This document shows, in pieces, positions 60,110 through 64,000 of a stretch of DNA of 64,000 nucleotides. Location: the NCBI RefSeq assembly GCF_004103735.1, contig NZ_CP035281.1:1426001-1490000 (forward strand), given 5' to 3'. Every line of letters starts with the position of its first letter. Position 1 is the first letter of the stretch. The translations under genes and the position numbers were made by a program. The stretch comes from Aminipila luticellarii (GTDB lineage: Bacteria; Bacillota; Clostridia; Peptostreptococcales; Anaerovoracaceae). The notes under the pieces were generated by a model. That model was not told the DNA's origin and did not search any database. It saw only the letters and a list, made by a program, of their open reading frames with translations.

Positions 60110-61282
60110 CTATATTCTATTGATGCCAATTCTTTTGGCTTCCGCTGCAACCGCATCTGCCACCACCTGTGCTACTCTTGGGTTGAATGGATCCGGAATA
60201 ATATATTCCGGTTTCAGCTCTCCCTCTGAAACCACACTGGCTATAGCCTTAGCAGCTGCCATTTTCATACTGTCTGTAATTTCTGTGGCTCTCACGGCAA
60301 GAGCACCTTTAAACACGCCGGGGAATACCAGCACATTATTGATTTGATTCGGAAAATCACTTCTTCCGGTTCCTACGATATACGCACCTGCATGAAGAGC
60401 CTTGTCCGGCATGATTTCCGGCGTAGGATTGGCCATCGCCAGAATAATCGGTTTTTCGTTCATGGATTGAACCATTTCTTCACTGACCAGATTTCCCTTG
60501 GAAACCCCCACAAAGATGTCCGAGCCCTTCATGGCATCCGCTAAGCTGCCTGTTTTTTTCTCCCGGTTGGTCATCCTTGCGATTTCACCTTTAGCCCCTT
60601 CGGCAGTCGTAACTCCTTCACACAAAATTCCTTTGCTGTCGCAAACAACAATGTCTTTAAAACCTGCGTCCAGCAGTAATTTGGTTATGGAGATTCCGGC
60701 AGCTCCGGCTCCGTTCATAACAATCTTTAATTCTTCCGGCTTTTGACCTTTTAATTTTGCCGCATTGATAAGGGCGGCAGTAACTACAATGGCCGTTCCG
60801 TGCTGATCGTCGTGAAATACGGGAATATCGCACATTTCTTTCAAGCGTCTTTCCACCTCAAAGCATGCCGGAGCACCTATATCCTCCAGATTAATACCGC
60901 CAAAGCTCTTGGATATTTTGTAAATGACATTGACAAGGTCATCCACGTCCTTCGTATCCACGCACAGAGGAAAAGCATCCACGCCGCCAAACTCCTTGAA
61001 GAGAACGCACTTTCCTTCCATGACCGGCATTCCTGCACTGGGTCCGATATCCCCAAGTCCAAGGACGGCCGTTCCGTTTGTTATAACGGCGACCAGATTC
61101 GATTTTCGCGTGTAATCATAGGCCTTATTTTCGTCCTTTTCAATTTCCAGGCACGGTACGGCGACCCCAGGTGTATAGGCTACAGCAAGATCTTCTTTCG
61201 TTTTAATTTTCGACCGGGCTATCACCTCTATTTTTCCGCCCCATTCCTTGTGTGCTTTCAGTGCATATTCCCTGTTATCCAT
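60110..61282 (-). CDS. NAD(P)-dependent malic enzyme
   Basis: 390 residues, short bacterial form without a phosphotransacetylase tail. [13 protein letters not shown] carries the catalytic Tyr, [13 protein letters not shown] and [12 protein letters not shown] the metal ligands, and [11 protein letters not shown] the Rossmann loop. It turns malate to pyruvate and CO2 while reducing NAD(P). The cofactor cannot be set from sequence. It lies 21 bases after aspA. Confidence 0.96.
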   Translation of the reverse strand: MDNREYALKAHKEWGGKIEVIARSKIKTKEDLAVAYTPGVAVPCLEIEKDENKAYDYTRKSNLVAVITNGTAVLGLGDIGPSAGMPVMEGKCVLFKEFGGVDAFPLCVDTKDVDDLVNVIYKISKSFGGINLEDIGAPACFEVERRLKEMCDIPVFHDDQHGTAIVVTAALINAAKLKGQKPEELKIVMNGAGAAGISITKLLLDAGFKDIVVCDSKGILCEGVTTAEGAKGEIARMTNREKKTGSLADAMKGSDIFVGVSKGNLVSEEMVQSMNEKPIILAMANPTPEIMPDKALHAGAYIVGTGRSDFPNQINNVLVFPGVFKGALAVRATEITDSMKMAAAKAIASVVSEGELKPEYIIPDPFNPRVAQVVADAVAAEAKRIGINRI

Positions 61283-61303
61283 ACTCTTTCTCCTTTATAT
61301 CTA

Positions 61304-62695
61304 TTATTTCTTATCAAACTTCGGTGTAAACCGATTCACATTCAGAACCTGCTCCAGCTGACTCTTGGTAATACCGTACGCTAAGGCGCTCTCCATGATC
61401 GGCGTACCGTCCTTTAGAAAATCCTTCGCGATTTTAGCCGCCTTTTTATAACCGATCAGCGGGCTGAGAGCCGTGACATATCCCGTGGAATGATTCAGCA
61501 GATCCTCACATCTTTCCTTATTCGCTGCGATTCCTTCCAGGCAGTTATGAATAAAGGTATCTACTCCGTTGATCAACAGAGTCATCGAATCAAAGATTCG
61601 GTTAAATACCACCGGTTCAAATGCGTTCAGCTCTAATTGTCCGGCTTCACAAGCCATTGTCACTGTAAAATCATTTCCCATCACCCCAAAGGCACACTGG
61701 TTGAGCACTTCCGGAATAACCGGGTTGATTTTTCCCGGCATGATCGAGGATCCGTTCTGTTTTGCAGGAATGGTGATTTCACCCAGCCCTGCTCTCGGAC
61801 CTGAGTTCATCAGCCGAATATCGTTTGCCATCTTAGACAGACCGATTGCACAGGTCTTAAGAGAAGAAGATACCACGGAAAATCCCTCAATATTTTGTGT
61901 TCCGTCCACCATGTCTTCACAGCGTTTAAGAGGCAGTCCGCTTACTTCACTCAAGGTCGGTACAATATGCTCTGCGTAATATTCGGTGGTATTGATTCCG
62001 GTTCCGATAGCGGTTGCTCCCATATTGATGGTAAGCATTTCTTTTATAGCTTCTTGAATACGGATTTTGTCTCTCTCAACAGCCGATGCGTACGCATGGA
62101 ATTCCTGACCCAATGTAATCGGTACAGCATCCATCAGCTGGGTTCTTCCGATCTTTACCACATCATAAAATTCCTCGCTCTTATCTATCAGCCCACGATA
62201 TAATTCGTCCAGTTTCTCTGCAAGCAGCAGACCTGTTCTATACAAAGACATCTTTATAGAGGTAGGATATACGTCATTTGTAGACTGAGATTCATTTACA
62301 TGGTCATTTGGATGACAATACTGATATTCACCTTTTTGTTTTCCCAGAATTTCCAGGGCAATATTTGCAATGACCTCATTGGCATTCATATTAGTAGAAG
62401 TTCCGGCTCCACCCTGAATCTGATCTAAAATGAACTGGTCGTGAAATTTGCCGTTTAAAATTTCATCGCATGCCTTTATGATGGCTTCTGCAATAGTTTT
62501 ATCCAAGGTTCCTGCCTTTTCGTTGGCCATGGCACAAGCTTTCTTTATTTCCGCTAAAGTCCTAATCTGTACTTCAGGAGTTTTCTTCCCTGTAATATTG
62601 AAATTTTCCTTTGCGCGCAAGGTCTGCACACCATAATATGCTTCCGCAGGCACTTTCTTCTCACCCACTGAGTCTGTTTCAAAACGATAGTCCAT
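61304..62695 (-). CDS. aspA: Aspartate ammonia-lyase
   Basis: 463 residues. The superfamily signature [15 protein letters not shown] is present, as are GAGTSTNMNANEVIAN and QSTNDVYPTSIK. It removes ammonia from aspartate to give fumarate. Its fit with aspartases over fumarases rests on overall sequence and on the separate fumC. The ATG at 62695 has GTGGGGG before it. It leads the aspA-malic enzyme-fumC operon. Confidence 0.95.
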   Translation of the reverse strand: MDYRFETDSVGEKKVPAEAYYGVQTLRAKENFNITGKKTPEVQIRTLAEIKKACAMANEKAGTLDKTIAEAIIKACDEILNGKFHDQFILDQIQGGAGTSTNMNANEVIANIALEILGKQKGEYQYCHPNDHVNESQSTNDVYPTSIKMSLYRTGLLLAEKLDELYRGLIDKSEEFYDVVKIGRTQLMDAVPITLGQEFHAYASAVERDKIRIQEAIKEMLTINMGATAIGTGINTTEYYAEHIVPTLSEVSGLPLKRCEDMVDGTQNIEGFSVVSSSLKTCAIGLSKMANDIRLMNSGPRAGLGEITIPAKQNGSSIMPGKINPVIPEVLNQCAFGVMGNDFTVTMACEAGQLELNAFEPVVFNRIFDSMTLLINGVDTFIHNCLEGIAANKERCEDLLNHSTGYVTALSPLIGYKKAAKIAKDFLKDGTPIMESALAYGITKSQLEQVLNVNRFTPKFDKK

Positions 62696-62727
62696 AATTT
62701 TTCCCCCACATTCCTTGTACATTGCTT

Positions 62728-62733
62728 ATTATA
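62728..62733 (-). promoter_or_regulatory. -10 of the aspA operon promoter
   Basis: Minus strand TATAAT, about 32 bases before the aspA ATG. No good -35 is seen at the right distance, which suggests dependence on an activator. Confidence 0.5.
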
Positions 62734-62753
62734 GCATATTTAAATTTATACGA

Positions 62754-62776
62754 GTTAAGATATTTATCCTCTTAAC
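62754..62776. promoter_or_regulatory. Candidate LysR binding site
   Basis: GTTAAGA and TCTTAAC around nine bases, centred about 43 bases before the likely aspA start site, the usual position for LysR activators. Confidence 0.5.
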
Positions 62777-62845
62777 CGGTTGACTTATCTTTATTTGTAT
62801 TCTACAATACGATTATGACATATTCAAATACTTATATTATTATAT

Positions 62846-62871
62846 GTATTATAACTTTTTAGTTATAATAC
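62846..62871 (+). promoter_or_regulatory. Hairpin or operator just before the lysR SD
   Basis: GTATTATAACT and AGTTATAATAC, a perfect 11-bp inverted repeat with a four-T loop, directly before GAGGAGG. It could be an autoregulatory site or a leader hairpin. Confidence 0.5.
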
Positions 62872-62887
62872 GAGGAGGTCTTTCCTT

Positions 62888-63856
62888 ATGTTTGCTAAAA
62901 AAGATTTAATCTATACTATTTATAAAGAAAAAAGCTTTTCTAAAGCTGCCGAGGCTCTGTATATTTCTCAGCCTTCCCTGAGCGCCATGGTCAAAAAAGT
63001 CGAAGCCAAAATCGGAGAACCGATCTTCGACCGCAGCACCAATCCCATTCAGCTCACCGAAACAGGGAAAAAATATATGGCGTGCTGTGAAAATATCAAA
63101 AAAACAGAAGAAGCGTTTCTGAACTATTTAAACGATACCCACGAGCTTAAAACAGGCTCCCTGTCTCTGGGCAGCAATCATCTATTTATGGCTCACGTCC
63201 TTCCGAAGCTGATCCAGATCTTTGTAAACCGATACCCGCTTATCACCTTGAACCTGATAGATTCACACAGCCACGATCTGGAGAAAAAGCTGCTGGAGGG
63301 GGATCTGGATCTGATCATCGATAACAAAGAGCTCAGCTCGGACATGTATGAAAAATTCTTTCTGGGAACAGAATTTTTGCTGCTGGCTGTTCCCAGAAAG
63401 TTAGAAGTAAACGACCGCCTGAAACCGTATCAACTGACCTATGAGGATATCCAGCATAACAAGCATATCCATAATGAACAGATTCTGCCCACGCCTTTAT
63501 CCTGCTTTGCGGATCTTCCTTTCGTACTGATGCACGAGGGAAATGATACCAGAACCCGGGCAGACAATATTTTCTTAAGACAGGCTGTCAAGCCCAAGAT
63601 TCTTTTCGAGCTCAATCAATTAGCCACCGTATACAATCTTATTTCCATAGGGCTTGGCATATCCTTTATCAGCGATACTCTGATAAAGCGCTCCCCCGCC
63701 ATGCAGGATCAATTATACTTCTACCAGATCGACGATCCCGATACGAAACGAAACGTATTCTTTCATTCTAAGAAGAACAGGTATGTGACAAAAGCCATGG
63801 AGGAATTTATCAAAATCAGCAAAGAATACAGCCCCCTGTCCAGCTCTGCGGAATAA
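62888..63856 (+). CDS. LysR-family transcriptional regulator
   Basis: 322 residues. An N-terminal winged HTH (SFSKAAEALYISQPSLSAMV, about 17-36) is followed by a LysR substrate domain. It is divergent from aspA and shares a 190-base intergenic region holding two inverted repeats, so it probably controls aspA-malic enzyme-fumC with aspartate, fumarate or another acid as signal. SD GAGGAGG precedes the ATG. Confidence 0.92.
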   Translation: MFAKKDLIYTIYKEKSFSKAAEALYISQPSLSAMVKKVEAKIGEPIFDRSTNPIQLTETGKKYMACCENIKKTEEAFLNYLNDTHELKTGSLSLGSNHLFMAHVLPKLIQIFVNRYPLITLNLIDSHSHDLEKKLLEGDLDLIIDNKELSSDMYEKFFLGTEFLLLAVPRKLEVNDRLKPYQLTYEDIQHNKHIHNEQILPTPLSCFADLPFVLMHEGNDTRTRADNIFLRQAVKPKILFELNQLATVYNLISIGLGISFISDTLIKRSPAMQDQLYFYQIDDPDTKRNVFFHSKKNRYVTKAMEEFIKISKEYSPLSSSAE

Positions 63857-63894
63857 AAAACACAGTCCATTCCAAGACCTTCTATGGAAAAGCA

Positions 63895-63940
63895 AAGCAG
63901 GGTCTGCTGAAATTTCAGTAAGCCCTGCTTGTCAAATTCT
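63895..63940. terminator. Bidirectional terminator after lysR
   Basis: AAGCAGGG and CCCTGCTT with an inner CTGAAA/TTTCAG stem. T residues follow on both strands (TTCTTTTT; TTTGCTTTT). Confidence 0.85.
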
Positions 63941-63952
63941 TTTTATAAGATT

Positions 63953-64000
63953 TTAGTACGTTATGTCATTGAGCAGCATAACACCGTCGGTTAATATCTT
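63953..64000 (-). CDS. C-terminal end of an unidentified gene (cut by the window edge)
   Basis: The last 15 codons read KILTDGVMLLNDITY and then TAA. The position just before a terminator, convergent with lysR, supports a real gene end. It is too short to identify. Confidence 0.4.
   Translation of the reverse strand, partial: KILTDGVMLLNDITY

Noticed and set aside
1-64000. tRNA, rRNA, CRISPR arrays, insertion sequences or prophage
   Set aside because: None was recognised on reading: no regularly spaced repeats, no transposase or integrase motifs, and no rRNA blocks. A tRNA scan could not be run.

Overview
The window reads as a low-GC, endospore-forming anaerobic Firmicute of the class Clostridia. 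Pointers are a YlxY-type sporulation deacetylase, a sigma-K-like promoter before a cysteine-rich coat-like protein, S-layer-homology (SLH) and copper-amine-oxidase-type wall domains, c-di-GMP HD-GYP proteins, strong purine-rich Shine-Dalgarno (SD) sites and a fermentative aspartate-to-pyruvate operon. No rRNA, tRNA, CRISPR array, phage or transposase gene was seen. The genus cannot be fixed from sequence alone.

Layout. 1-8.0 kb (minus): start of dut, an M16 peptidase, a YlxY-like deacetylase and an SLH-anchored phosphodiester glycosidase, then an unknown-MBOAT-DHHW operon that probably O-acetylates a surface polysaccharide. 8.1-14.9 kb: a coat-like gene under a sigma-K-type promoter, an AAA ATPase cassette framed by two copies of a 47-49 bp terminator-containing repeat, a run of small metabolic or unknown genes, a C-S lyase, and uppP. 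14.9-23.8 kb: a heterodimeric ABC transporter with an AraC regulator, both next to matching GTTAG-N6-CTAAC palindromes, then a zinc/manganese ABC importer with a lipoprotein and a small Cys-rich membrane protein, and a lytic transglycosylase. 24.2-31.0 kb: a LysM-G5-NlpC/P60 hydrolase, an MFS exporter, an M24 peptidase, an amidase-like protein and prfC. 31.0-45.3 kb: a DnaA-box-like cluster before an HD-GYP protein, a subtilase coupled to sbcDC, a wall glycosidase, bcp, small enzymes and a Cache-PAS-GGDEF-HD-GYP sensor. 45.3-53 kb: a MocR-type regulator with an amber codon in its helix-turn-helix (HTH), a CGGC protein, a YwlG-like protein, a thioesterase, a hemolysin III-like protein, speD-speE behind a possible attenuator, and a preQ1-I riboswitch before a radical SAM protein and a queuosine-precursor transporter. 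53-64 kb: an acyl-CoA ligase, deoD, a glycolipid-type operon (glycosyltransferase, deacetylase, flippase-like), then aspA-malic enzyme-fumC with a divergent LysR regulator.

How it fits together. Much of the window serves the cell envelope: lipid carrier recycling, wall hydrolases, polysaccharide O-acetylation, glycolipid synthesis and SLH-anchored enzymes. The rest is metal uptake, DNA repair, polyamine and queuosine supply, and aspartate fermentation (aspartate to fumarate to malate to pyruvate). The most informative points are regulatory: the preQ1 riboswitch operon, the paired palindromic operators, the speD leader hairpin, the DnaA-box cluster, the duplicated terminator around the ATPase cassette and the amber codon in the MocR gene.
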